A stretch of 17,406 nucleotides of DNA from an uncultured Bacteroidales bacterium (GTDB lineage Bacteria > Bacteroidota > Bacteroidia > Bacteroidales > Paludibacteraceae): contig CALAUY010000075.1 of NCBI GenBank assembly GCA_937892015.1, forward strand, positions 1-17,406, given 5' to 3'. The notes below the pieces were generated by a model. It saw nothing but the letters and a program-made list of their open reading frames with translations, was not told where the DNA came from and ran no database searches. A program made the translations under genes and the position numbers. Shown piece by piece: positions 6,195 to 14,812 of this stretch (position 1 is the first letter of the stretch; each line of letters starts with the position of its first letter).

Positions 6195-8600
6195 TTAGCG
6201 TATTTGCTGGCCGGAAGGAGTGAAGAGGCCGGAAGGAGTGGCGATGAACAGGTGACCATCGAGGAGGATGATGCGGGAAGAGCGAGAATCAGACGAGTCG
6301 GGAAGACGAAGACTCGACGAAGTGGCAGGATAATAGACGAGGAGGTCGGCCAACTCAATCTTGTAGGGCGTGTTTACTTTGACGTTTTGCAGGGTGAACG
6401 TAATAGCTTGTAGATTAAGCGGGTACGTGGCTATATCATCAGGGTCTGCATCAAAATCAGCAGGGCACAGCATGATGGTGGCGGCATGTTCGCTGTCAAG
6501 GACAGGCGTCATAGCCACTGTTTTCGCCACTGCGGTCGATGCCGGTTGCGCGGTGAAAGAGACGTTCTTCAGGTCAACGCTCGACTTGAAAGAGAAAGCC
6601 ATAGAGTCGGGCAATCCGTACAGATTGAAATCGCCGACTATCTTCACTTGCGGCGAGCGAGCCGAGTTGACGGCAAAACTGAGAGCCCATGGGTAGTCGG
6701 AGCTGTTCTGCACCCAACTGATGTCGCCGTAATTGCTCTGCGGAGTCCAGAGGTTCACCGGTTGCGTGAAAGCTTCTGCCAAACGGGTAGCACTGCCGGG
6801 TATCTCAACCGTGACGTTCATTGTGACAGTCGTTCCGCCAAGCGTGCCGGTAACGGTTGTATGCCCATTGCTGATGCCGGTAAGTATGCCGAGCGAGACT
6901 CGTGCTACAGACTCATCTGCCACACTCCAACTGACAGTTGCAGGTTGCACCGGATAGGTGTTACCGCCGGCGGCGGAGTTCACCTCTATCTCGTACGAAC
7001 GGCCGTCAATGAGCACGTCCGGTAAACGGAGACTTAACGTGCCGGGGAGAATCGTCACTTCTTTGCTCGCGGTTATTGAACCGCATCGAGCGATGAGAAA
7101 ACCCGTTCCGCCGCTTGCAGATGCGACAAACGTCTTTCCATCATCGGAGATAGTGCCGAGCGAGGCAGGTTCGCACGAGAGGGTGAAATCGGCGAAATCG
7201 TCGTTCACCAACCAGTTGTACTGATTATAAGCACGCATTTGCGGCGCATACGATGCGTATGAGGCAATAGTCGTCGGCATATTGTCAACGAACTCGAGTT
7301 TGCTGACCGTCGCATCGTCGGGCGCAGTAGAGACCACGAACCAACTATTTGCCACAGCGCGTGGCGTGGCTTCAGTGGTAGGATTGAGGATATGTCCGAA
7401 GAGGTTCATCTGTGCCGATCCGCCGCCGTCCATGCCTGCTGCCCACATAGCACCATCGTGCCGCAACATCGCACACATCTCGGCAGTATAGTTACCGGGT
7501 TTCTCGCTGACTAACAGCCACATGCGGTTGCCTTCGTTATTCGTGGCGAGCATCGTGCGCGGATAGTTTTGGTTGTTGTACGTCTCGTTGGTGTTTCGAT
7601 AGGTGATGTCGCCGTTGGCCATGACAAGGCAGTTGCCCGTGACCATCTGCATCACGTGCGGCGCGATAGAGTCGCCGCTGTAGTTGTAGTCGGTGGTGTA
7701 GCCGCCTTGCAGACTGGCACTCGGCACTTGGTTGGCACTATGCATACCAAGCTTCATTTGGAACGTGTCGCCCACTTGGAAATTGTTCTGCATCCATGTT
7801 CCGCGAGTACCACGCCCTTGCAAAGCACCCATTTGCCCCGATAAGGCGGAGCGACCTGTATGGTTGATGGACGTGACGATGCACGTCATCGTATCGTTGA
7901 TGACCCACTGTTGCCCGTCAATTGGCAGAAAGACTATCTCTATCGCCGTGTCGGGCAATGCGCGTGTGGTGCGGATGAAGCGGTTGAAGAGGCATATTTC
8001 GTTGTTGTTCGTGGGCGTTACGCGCGGTCGGTTGCAGTCGTATATCTTACGCGAAGCAGTGCCTTTGATGAGTCGACCGGTCCATTCCATGTTGCGTATC
8101 CATGCCTTGCCGAGGTCGTCTATCATGACGTACCCACGGTCACCATGCGGCGCGTTCCAGTCCATCGGTTCGCCGATGAGCATTCCATCTTTGGCCGTGC
8201 CGGCAAAAGGTTGGTTAACCAGTCCTTCCCAATCGCCCACGTTTTGGGATGAGACGCACCAAAAATTGCAGTTGACCGAACCGATGGGTCGGTGTCCGGC
8301 CGAGTCGATACGATGGTGCGTTGTGGTCATGAGTTCGGTTGAACCCATATGTTCTCCACCTTGTCCTTCTTCAATCTTCACATACGGATTGGTCAGGTCC
8401 ACCGTCAGCAGATACAACTTGTGCAAGGCACTTCCGATGGTGACGTTGAAACGTGTGTAGAGCGTGCCGGGTCCTACTTGATAGCAAGCGAGCGTATCAA
8501 CCGTACAAATCTTGCCATTGAGGTCGATAGTGCCGCTTTGGGCGAACAAAGATGCGGCACAAAGCACCGCGAAGAAAAGAAGAGACAGACGTGATTTCAT
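6195..8600 (-). CDS. Secreted phosphodiester glycosidase (NAGPA/DUF2233) family protein with Big-type domain
   Basis: An exported protein of about 801 residues. The N-terminal signal peptide (MKSRLSLLFFAVLCAASLFA) is cleaved near residue 20. A phosphodiester glycosidase domain related to the lysosomal uncovering enzyme NAGPA follows to about residue 425. Its motifs are SVNCNFW (about 108-114), PRTMLATNNEG (about 347) and DGGGSA (about 391), the last corresponding to the family's DGGGS active-site loop. A bacterial Ig-like (Big2-type) domain (VSWSVADESVARV, TTVTGTL) and a further beta-rich region come next. The end, ILLDGHLFIATPSGLF then PSGQQIR, resembles the short C-terminal tails of many secreted Bacteroidales proteins. 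I prefer the ATG at 8598-8600; an in-frame TTG at 8615 is less likely. It would cleave a sugar phosphodiester outside the cytoplasm; the true substrate is unknown. It stands apart from the upstream Sus genes by 291 bases with a hairpin and repeats, so it may have its own promoter. Confidence 0.82.
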   Translation of the reverse strand: MKSRLSLLFFAVLCAASLFAQSGTIDLNGKICTVDTLACYQVGPGTLYTRFNVTIGSALHKLYLLTVDLTNPYVKIEEGQGGEHMGSTELMTTTHHRIDSAGHRPIGSVNCNFWCVSSQNVGDWEGLVNQPFAGTAKDGMLIGEPMDWNAPHGDRGYVMIDDLGKAWIRNMEWTGRLIKGTASRKIYDCNRPRVTPTNNNEICLFNRFIRTTRALPDTAIEIVFLPIDGQQWVINDTMTCIVTSINHTGRSALSGQMGALQGRGTRGTWMQNNFQVGDTFQMKLGMHSANQVPSASLQGGYTTDYNYSGDSIAPHVMQMVTGNCLVMANGDITYRNTNETYNNQNYPRTMLATNNEGNRMWLLVSEKPGNYTAEMCAMLRHDGAMWAAGMDGGGSAQMNLFGHILNPTTEATPRAVANSWFVVSTAPDDATVSKLEFVDNMPTTIASYASYAPQMRAYNQYNWLVNDDFADFTLSCEPASLGTISDDGKTFVASASGGTGFLIARCGSITASKEVTILPGTLSLRLPDVLIDGRSYEIEVNSAAGGNTYPVQPATVSWSVADESVARVSLGILTGISNGHTTVTGTLGGTTVTMNVTVEIPGSATRLAEAFTQPVNLWTPQSNYGDISWVQNSSDYPWALSFAVNSARSPQVKIVGDFNLYGLPDSMAFSFKSSVDLKNVSFTAQPASTAVAKTVAMTPVLDSEHAATIMLCPADFDADPDDIATYPLNLQAITFTLQNVKVNTPYKIELADLLVYYPATSSSLRLPDSSDSRSSRIILLDGHLFIATPSGLFTPSGQQIR

Positions 8601-8636
8601 TGTTCTTGAAAACAAGTTGACTGAAAGTGGTCAGTT

Positions 8637-8824
8637 TGACTTTATACAGTCTATTTGTTGGATGACTTTATGCAGTCTATTTGTTGTTGGATGACTTTAT
8701 ACAGTCTATTTGTTGGATGACTTTATGCAGTCTATTTGTTGTTGGTTGACAATTTGCAGTCGGTTCGTTAGTAATTGACCATTTGCAGTCGGTTCGTTAG
8801 TAATTGACCATTTGCAGTCGGTGT
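8637..8824. repeat. Tandem array of 26/29-bp units upstream of the phosphodiester-glycosidase gene
   Basis: Seven head-to-tail units each begin TGAC and contain CAGTC. They start at 8637, 8663, 8692, 8718, 8747, 8776 and 8805, giving lengths of 26, 29, 26, 29, 29 and 29 before a shorter last unit. The first four are two copies of a 55-bp higher-order unit (8637-8691 and 8692-8746) that differ only at the last base. Units 5 to 7 form a second type with TTTGCAGTCGGT. There are no spacers of differing sequence, so this is not a CRISPR array. It lies just upstream of the start at 8600. It could be a regulatory array or a slippage-prone spacer. Confidence 0.9.
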
Positions 8825-8845
8825 GATGTTATGTGTTTTTACAAG

Positions 8846-8870
8846 GCGTCCCCGCACAAGGCGGGGACGC
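8846..8870. terminator. GC-rich hairpin after the SusE-like gene
   Basis: GCGTCCCCGC (8846-8855) pairs perfectly with GCGGGGACGC (8861-8870) across a five-base loop. T-runs and A-runs lie just outside (about 8836-8840 and 8875-8880) and can extend the pairing. It stands 21 bases past the stop of the SusE-like gene on the minus strand. It is a good candidate terminator for the sus transcript and would separate that unit from the phosphodiester-glycosidase gene. Confidence 0.7.
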
Positions 8871-8891
8871 GAGATAAAAAACGATAGATGA

Positions 8892-9794
8892 TTATTCTTC
8901 GGTACCTTCGCCACCTTCACCTGCATCTTCAGCGCAGAGAGTGTAACGACCGTTGCTGTAATCCAGAGAGATAGCGGTTTCAGCTCCGAGGGTGATGTTT
9001 GGATTGTCGTACCATGTATCTTCCTCTTCGTTGTAGAGTTGGATCTGGTTGCTCCAATCGGTGTCGTCAAGAGCGCGGAACTTGAAAGCGTGACCTTCAG
9101 TGTCGTTGAAGCTGTAGCTGTAAGAACCGTCGGCATTGAGCTGCATCTCAGCCGAAGCGCCCCAACCATTGAAGTCGCCGATGATGCCCGGTTCGAAGCC
9201 GCCGCAGTCAGGAGCGATGAGTGTTACCACGTAGTCGTGAGCCACTGCCTCAACGCATGGTGAACCGTGGTTCTTGAAGTACTTAGAAACATAGATGTAA
9301 GCTCCGGCTTCAGGATAAGCGATGTTGGCCTCGCCGTCATAACCTGCCTCGATGGTCATCTCCTTACCTGCTTTGTACTCCCATGAGTCGGGGTCGCCTG
9401 TTTGGAAGTCCCAAGTAGCGGTGCCGTCATCTTTCAACTGCATCGGTTTAGCCTGCAAATCCTCTGCGAAAGGAATCTCAGCTACATACCAACCTTCATA
9501 ATCCTTCAGAGCCTCCATGTGAATCATCGAAGCGGGGTCGTCGATAGTCCAACCATTGTAAGAACCGGCAATAACAACGTCATTGCAGATTTCAGACTCG
9601 AAATACACGCAGAGAACCACATTGCCCTCAATGTCGTAATCGTTGGCAAGAACGTCAACCGCGGGAACGACCAAATCCACTTTGGTAGAGTCTTCGGGAT
9701 CGGGATCGGGAGTAGGATTTGGGTTGTTGTGACAAGCCGTCATAGCAAGTGCTCCAATAAAGAGCGATGCGAACATAAATTTGTTCAGTTTCAT
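8892..9794 (-). CDS. SusE-like outer-membrane glycan-binding lipoprotein
   Basis: A 300-residue lipoprotein. The signal ends in the lipobox LAMTAC with the lipid-bearing Cys at 21. A Pro/Asp/Glu-rich stretch (NPTPDPDPED) follows directly; an acidic stretch there is what marks surface export in Bacteroidetes. Two immunoglobulin-like segments follow. The first has VVIAGSYNGW (about 75-84) and the second PGIIGDFNGWGASAEMQL (about 203-220), followed by a DGSYSYSF strand and KFRALD. This G-x-(F/Y)-N-G-W pattern occurs in SusE/SusF and CBM48/E-set starch-binding modules. The gene follows susD after 73 AT-rich bases, the usual place for SusE. It is shorter than canonical SusE and ends in an acidic, glycine-rich tail. 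It probably binds oligosaccharide next to SusCD; alpha-glucan is a guess. Confidence 0.75.
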   Translation of the reverse strand: MKLNKFMFASLFIGALAMTACHNNPNPTPDPDPEDSTKVDLVVPAVDVLANDYDIEGNVVLCVYFESEICNDVVIAGSYNGWTIDDPASMIHMEALKDYEGWYVAEIPFAEDLQAKPMQLKDDGTATWDFQTGDPDSWEYKAGKEMTIEAGYDGEANIAYPEAGAYIYVSKYFKNHGSPCVEAVAHDYVVTLIAPDCGGFEPGIIGDFNGWGASAEMQLNADGSYSYSFNDTEGHAFKFRALDDTDWSNQIQLYNEEEDTWYDNPNITLGAETAISLDYSNGRYTLCAEDAGEGGEGTEE

Positions 9795-9867
9795 AATAAA
9801 TAATTAATTAGTTAATGTGAATAAATAAGTGATTTATAATAACTTTTTAATAAAAGTATTCATTGTT

Positions 9868-11568
9868 TTAATACCCGTCACCGCCATCAATGAGAGCGTA
9901 ATTGGGGTTAGAAGCCTTATCGTCGTTGGGGATGGGATACCAGTTCCATTTCTCATCGCACGACTTGTATCCTGCGGCAGAAGTCTGGTTGTAACGTCCT
10001 TCCCAGTTGTAGGAATTGGCATCGGCTTGTGGTCCGGCAAAGCGGTTGAAGCGGATGAGGTCAGAGCGACGACGTCCTTCACAGAAGAATTCGCGTGACC
10101 ATTCGTCGCACATCGTGGCTTCGTTGATAGATGGCAGCGGAGCTGCATTCGCGCGCGCACGTATTTTATTATTGACAATGTCTAATGCCTCGCCGCTGTT
10201 GCCTTGACGTAGAGCTGCTTCGGCTTTGATCATGTAGGCTTCTGCGAGTCGCATCAGCGGGATGTCGGTGTCAGGCCAACTGGGGTCAGAGCCAACGGAA
10301 GTGGCCGGTGTGAGAGCAGTGGACTTGACGCCTGTGAACTTCAGCACAGCCCAGCAATCCTTGAACGAGGCCGCTTTTGCGCCATTCAGGTTCCATGTGT
10401 TCTCGCCGTATTTGATCACTTCCTCGCCGTCAACAGTGTCGATAGAAGCCACGTACTTGTTGTAAGAGCAGAGAATAGCGCGGTCGTCACCGAGTGCATC
10501 GGGCATCTCGTACTCGTGTGCCTTGATAGCCGAAGCGGCATCGAGGTTGACGAACTTGCTGACGAACTCCGGACTGGAGCGGAAACACGACCATGAGTCA
10601 GCTGAACCTGACGGCACCATGTTTGCATCACGGAACGTGTTGAGGAGGAATCGACTGCCACCCCAGCACTGGCAATAGACGCCGTCTTGATAGACGAGCA
10701 GCAGTGCCTCATCTTGTGCTCCGTTAGCGTGGTTGTCGCCCATGAACAGTTTCTGGTAAGCAGTATATTTGTATCCACCCTCGGCGGTGTGGTCAGAAGG
10801 CGTGGTGAGCAGTTGATAGTTGCCAGCAAGTGCGGCATCAGCGGCATCGTAAGCCTCTTTCCATGCGGCAGTGCCGGTGTACACTTGTGCATTGAGGTAG
10901 GTGCGGGCAAGGAGCAACCAAGCAGCATGACGGTCAACGCGATAGAGCGAGAGACGCTGTTCGGGGAGCAGCTCCGTGAGTTCTTGGAGTTCACCAACCA
11001 ACCACTCGTAGAGTTTGGCACGGGTAACGAACTCGGGATAATCGGTTGACTCTACAATACTGAAAGGAGCGACCTTGAACATGTCGAGGATATACCAATA
11101 ATTGAGTGCACGAATGAACCGCACTTCGGCTGCTTGAGCCACGCCCTCGTCGGTACTAGTGTCGGCATTGGCAAGGAAATGGTTGCAGAGCTTAATGTCG
11201 ATATTGAAGCGGTAATAGAGACCTTTGACCAGCGCATTGTCGCCATTCCAGTTCATCACGCGGATGTCGGCCAGACCAACGTCGTTCCAAATCCACCATC
11301 CCTCGTCAGTTGGGAACTCATTCAGCTCCCACATCATACGATAGAAGGAAGAGGTTCCCTCGTCGAGGTCGTCGATATCGCAGTCGCCGTCGGGTCCTTG
11401 TTGTCCTGTCAACGCAAGTGTGGCGTAACATTTGGAGAACACGGCGTTCTGGTTGAACGTTGTAGTCGAGTTCTCGTCGATGGGCTCTGTGTTGAGGTCT
11501 TGGACGCAAGAGGTGAAACCCAGCATGAGCACCGTTGCAGAAACGAAATATTTAAAGAACTTATTCAT
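9868..11568 (-). CDS. susD: RagB/SusD family nutrient-uptake outer-membrane lipoprotein
   Basis: A 566-residue SusD-type lipoprotein, the lid that captures glycan for its SusC partner. The signal ends in LGFTSC with the lipidated Cys at 21, followed by VQDLNTEPID as in many SusD proteins. Helical TPR-like segments follow (for example KGLYYRFNIDIKLCNHFL, EVRFIRALNYWYILDMF). The family's C-terminal block is present: RLAEAYMIKAEAALRQG, then WSREFFCEGRRRSDLIRF, then WNWYPIPNDD. The length is normal. It begins 39 bases after susC on the same strand, the standard arrangement. The symbol denotes the family, since orthology to the B. thetaiotaomicron starch protein is not shown. Confidence 0.95.
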   Translation of the reverse strand: MNKFFKYFVSATVLMLGFTSCVQDLNTEPIDENSTTTFNQNAVFSKCYATLALTGQQGPDGDCDIDDLDEGTSSFYRMMWELNEFPTDEGWWIWNDVGLADIRVMNWNGDNALVKGLYYRFNIDIKLCNHFLANADTSTDEGVAQAAEVRFIRALNYWYILDMFKVAPFSIVESTDYPEFVTRAKLYEWLVGELQELTELLPEQRLSLYRVDRHAAWLLLARTYLNAQVYTGTAAWKEAYDAADAALAGNYQLLTTPSDHTAEGGYKYTAYQKLFMGDNHANGAQDEALLLVYQDGVYCQCWGGSRFLLNTFRDANMVPSGSADSWSCFRSSPEFVSKFVNLDAASAIKAHEYEMPDALGDDRAILCSYNKYVASIDTVDGEEVIKYGENTWNLNGAKAASFKDCWAVLKFTGVKSTALTPATSVGSDPSWPDTDIPLMRLAEAYMIKAEAALRQGNSGEALDIVNNKIRARANAAPLPSINEATMCDEWSREFFCEGRRRSDLIRFNRFAGPQADANSYNWEGRYNQTSAAGYKSCDEKWNWYPIPNDDKASNPNYALIDGGDGY

Positions 11569-11607
11569 AATCTTATCTTTCTAATTAGTTTATCGATGAC
11601 TTACGTA

Positions 11608-14600
11608 TTAGAACTGTAGGCTTAAACCGAGAACGGTGGACATGCTACGCGGGTAGATGTTGTTGTCGATACCGCCCCAAACTTCGGGGTCGAGTCCGGA
11701 GTAACCGGAGAAGACGCACGGGTTTTGAACGGTGACGTAAGCACGTCCGGAGATTTTCGGTTTAGAGAACGAGTAGCCGAGCGTGATGTTGTCGATGCGC
11801 AAGAACGAGGCGTTCTCTACGAAATAGTCGGCACGGAACCACTCGGAGAACTTGCTGGAGCCGGCGGCATCGGTGTAGATAGCGTCGGACTTCATGCCTT
11901 CACCCCAGTAGGTGTTGAAAGCGCTGCGTAGCAAACCGTGGTATCCGCCTGACTGGTTCTGATAGACCTTGTCGGGCTCAATCCACTGCAAGTTGCCGGC
12001 GAGCACATCGTTATAGACATAGTTGCCGATGCTGGAACGGAGCGATATACCGAGGTCGAAGCCGTAGAACTGGAACTTCGTCTGGAAGCCCATGGTGACA
12101 GGTGCTGAAGGACTGTGGTAGTAGTACTGGTCGTCTTCGGTGATGCTGCCGTCACCATTGCGGTCAACGATATAGTAGTAGCTCTCGCCATTGTCGCGTT
12201 GCGCTTTTGCCGTCTCATACACATAGAAGGAAGAAGCCGGATAACCTACAGCGTGACGTTGGATGGTGTTACCCGTACCGGAAGAGATACCGCCTGTCGG
12301 GATAGGAGTCTGGTCGTCACCGGTGTTCAGTTTGACGATTTTGTTCTGGTTGTAGGTGAAGTTGAAACCGAGGTCCCACTTGAAGTTCTTCTTGTCGATG
12401 GCCACAGCATTGATGGCGAACTCAACACCTTGGTTGGTGAGTGTACCGACGTTGCTTATCACCTTGTTGCGGAAGTTAGTGCCGACAGCCACGGGGATGG
12501 TGTTGAGCAGGTCGTCCGTTTGGCGATAATAGTAGTCGATGCTACCCGAAATACGGTTATTGAGGAAACCATAGTCGATACCGGCATTGTAGGTGGTAGT
12601 ACGTTCCCATGTCAGATAGCGGTTGTATGCGTTTGGACGGAGCGTGTAGTAGAGGTAATTGCCGTCAGCATCCTGAACGGGATTGCCGTAATCGTCGAGC
12701 AGCAGATTGATGCCGTCGGTGATAGGATTCCCGGCTTCGTCGTACTGAATCTCGCCGCCAACGGGATAGTAAGCGTGCTCTTTGGAGAGGTTATACGTTG
12801 CCATGTATGGGTAGTCGCCCTGTCCGAGTTCTTGCTGACCGGTGATACCGTAACCGAGACGGAGCTTGAGGTCGTTGACCCAGTTGACGTCTTGCATGAA
12901 GGCCTCTTCCTTGATTTTCCAAGCGAACGAGCCAGATGGGAAGATGCCCCATCGGTGGTCGCTGGCGAAGCGTGACGAGCCGTCAGCACGAACGGTGACG
13001 GTGAACAGGTAACGGTTGAGTGCGATGTAGTTTGCACGGCCGAAGAACGACACGAGGTAACTCTCGGTAGCGGACGTGTTGTGCGAAACGGGATACTTAA
13101 CGCCGCGCTTGGCCACGTCGTTATTGGTTTCGCGAACGATACCATTGCCATCGGTCAGATAGTCGTTGTAGAAATGTTGCCACTCGTACGCTGCCATGAT
13201 GTCGAAATGGTGGTTTTCGTTGAAGTCCTTATAGTATTGCGCGTACGCGGTGAAGAGGAGGTTGTATTTATGTTTCTCTTCAAACCCGTTCCATCCGTAA
13301 TAGTGGTTGGCAGTGCCATAAGGCGAGTTGCTCGAGATCTGCTTACCATAGGAGTAGTCGGCACCGAAATTAGCATGGAGATGGAGGTCTTCGAACCCGT
13401 GAATCTTGTAGTCGGCTTCGAGGTTGCCGACGAACACGCCGGAGCGTGCGATGTTCGACTGTTGGCTGAGCGATGCGAGCGGGTTCTTCGTCGATTGTGC
13501 GTTAGGCGCATAAACCCAGACGGGGTCGTCGTAGTTGCCGTCGCGTGTAGGCTGATAGTATCCGCCGAAGAACGTGTTGATGACATCATCGCTTACGAGC
13601 GACGAGCCGTCCACGCTGGTAGCTCCGCCACGTACGGGCATTGTCGGGTCCATGGAGAGAGCAGCACCCACCACGTCGGCATTGTAGCTGTTGTAGATGT
13701 ACATGCCTTTGGCATTGAAATTGATGTTGAGGTGCTTGTCGAAGAAGGAGGGATTGAGGCTGACAGCGGCCGTCACACGTTGCATCTGGGATGTTTTGAT
13801 GGTACCATTGTTCATGGTGTAACCGATGGATGCGCGGTATGGCATATTCTTCGTGCCGCCGGTGAGCGAGATGTTGTGGTCGGTCGAGATGGCCGTGCGG
13901 TAGATCTGGTCTTGCCAGTCGGTGTTGGCCGTGCCGAGGAAATGCGTTTTGGTTGCGTCGTGACCAAGTACGGTGGCATAAGCACGGAGCTCATCGCCGG
14001 TGAGTGTCTGCATGCGATGTGTGAGCGTGCCGATGCTCATGTTGCCCTCGTAGTTCACTTTGGGTTTCGAGCCGGCTGCACCTTTCTTCGTTGTGATGAT
14101 GATGACGCCGTTGGAAGCGCGGCTACCATAGATGGCCGTTGCCGAGGCATCCTTGAGGACGGTGAACGTCTCGATATCGCTTGGGTTGACCATTGCCAAC
14201 GGGTTGCTTGCTCCCGGGATACCGTTATTATCCATTGCCAGTCCATCGATGATAATCAACGGGTTGTTCGATGCCGAGAGTGACGAGCCGCCACGGATAC
14301 GTATGTTAGAACCGCCGCCCGGGGCACCGCCGTCAGACGTGATGTTCACACCGGCAATCTTGCCTTGGATCATGTCCTGTGCGTTGGTATTGAGACCTTT
14401 GTTCTTGTCGTCGGGCTTGATGGCAGTGACGGCACCGGTGGCGTCGTTTTTCTTCACCACGCCGTAACCAACCACCACCACTTCGTCGAGGAGCTCGGTA
14501 TCTTCGTGGAGCATGATTGACAGTGTTTTCTGGTTACCTACTGCCACATCTTGTGTCTTGTAGCCCATATAAGATATTTGCAGCACAGCTCCGGCGGGAA

Positions 14601-14805
14601 CTGCGAGCGTGAAATTGCCGTCAAAATCGGTGATAGTACCGGTTGTCGTTCCTTTAACCAGAACGCTGGCGCCGATGATAGGCTCGTCGTTGGCCGCATC
14701 CAGCACCGTACCTGTGATGGTAGTCTGGGCAAAAGCGAAGACTGTGATGCATGCCATTGCCGCCAGAGCGACCGTTCGTTTGAGTGTATTGATATAGTTC
14801 TTCAT
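11608..14805 (-). CDS. susC: SusC/RagA family TonB-dependent outer-membrane receptor
   Basis: A 1065-residue outer-membrane transporter of full length. A signal peptide ends at AFA near residue 26. The N-terminal carboxypeptidase-regulatory-like domain runs from about 28 to 100 (TITGTVLDAANDEPIIGA, GTITDFDGNF). The SusC-specific LDEVVVVGYG (106-115) precedes the plug domain, with IRIRGGSS, IIIDG and the strongly conserved LKDASATAIYGSRASNGVI. The remainder is a beta barrel ending in a terminal Phe (STVLGLSLQF), the usual barrel-assembly signal. It imports oligosaccharide handed over by SusD, using TonB energy. The start lies only 7 bases after the stop of the unknown lipoprotein, so the two are almost certainly co-transcribed. 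The symbol is a family label. Confidence 0.96.
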   Translation of the reverse strand: MKNYINTLKRTVALAAMACITVFAFAQTTITGTVLDAANDEPIIGASVLVKGTTTGTITDFDGNFTLAVPAGAVLQISYMGYKTQDVAVGNQKTLSIMLHEDTELLDEVVVVGYGVVKKNDATGAVTAIKPDDKNKGLNTNAQDMIQGKIAGVNITSDGGAPGGGSNIRIRGGSSLSASNNPLIIIDGLAMDNNGIPGASNPLAMVNPSDIETFTVLKDASATAIYGSRASNGVIIITTKKGAAGSKPKVNYEGNMSIGTLTHRMQTLTGDELRAYATVLGHDATKTHFLGTANTDWQDQIYRTAISTDHNISLTGGTKNMPYRASIGYTMNNGTIKTSQMQRVTAAVSLNPSFFDKHLNINFNAKGMYIYNSYNADVVGAALSMDPTMPVRGGATSVDGSSLVSDDVINTFFGGYYQPTRDGNYDDPVWVYAPNAQSTKNPLASLSQQSNIARSGVFVGNLEADYKIHGFEDLHLHANFGADYSYGKQISSNSPYGTANHYYGWNGFEEKHKYNLLFTAYAQYYKDFNENHHFDIMAAYEWQHFYNDYLTDGNGIVRETNNDVAKRGVKYPVSHNTSATESYLVSFFGRANYIALNRYLFTVTVRADGSSRFASDHRWGIFPSGSFAWKIKEEAFMQDVNWVNDLKLRLGYGITGQQELGQGDYPYMATYNLSKEHAYYPVGGEIQYDEAGNPITDGINLLLDDYGNPVQDADGNYLYYTLRPNAYNRYLTWERTTTYNAGIDYGFLNNRISGSIDYYYRQTDDLLNTIPVAVGTNFRNKVISNVGTLTNQGVEFAINAVAIDKKNFKWDLGFNFTYNQNKIVKLNTGDDQTPIPTGGISSGTGNTIQRHAVGYPASSFYVYETAKAQRDNGESYYYIVDRNGDGSITEDDQYYYHSPSAPVTMGFQTKFQFYGFDLGISLRSSIGNYVYNDVLAGNLQWIEPDKVYQNQSGGYHGLLRSAFNTYWGEGMKSDAIYTDAAGSSKFSEWFRADYFVENASFLRIDNITLGYSFSKPKISGRAYVTVQNPCVFSGYSGLDPEVWGGIDNNIYPRSMSTVLGLSLQF

Positions 14806-14812
14806 CGCATTA

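Noticed and set aside
8601..8615. TTG start five codons upstream for the phosphodiester-glycosidase gene
   Set aside because: The ATG at 8598-8600 gives a typical signal peptide directly, and a TTG start would only lengthen the N-region without a ribosome-binding site.
8637..8824. CRISPR array
   Set aside because: Units are contiguous with no variable spacers, are of two lengths, and no cas gene is near.
12115..14283. Long plus-strand open frames opposite susC
   Set aside because: They are antisense shadows of a conserved, full-length susC with its domains in order; they show no signal, motif or start signal of their own.
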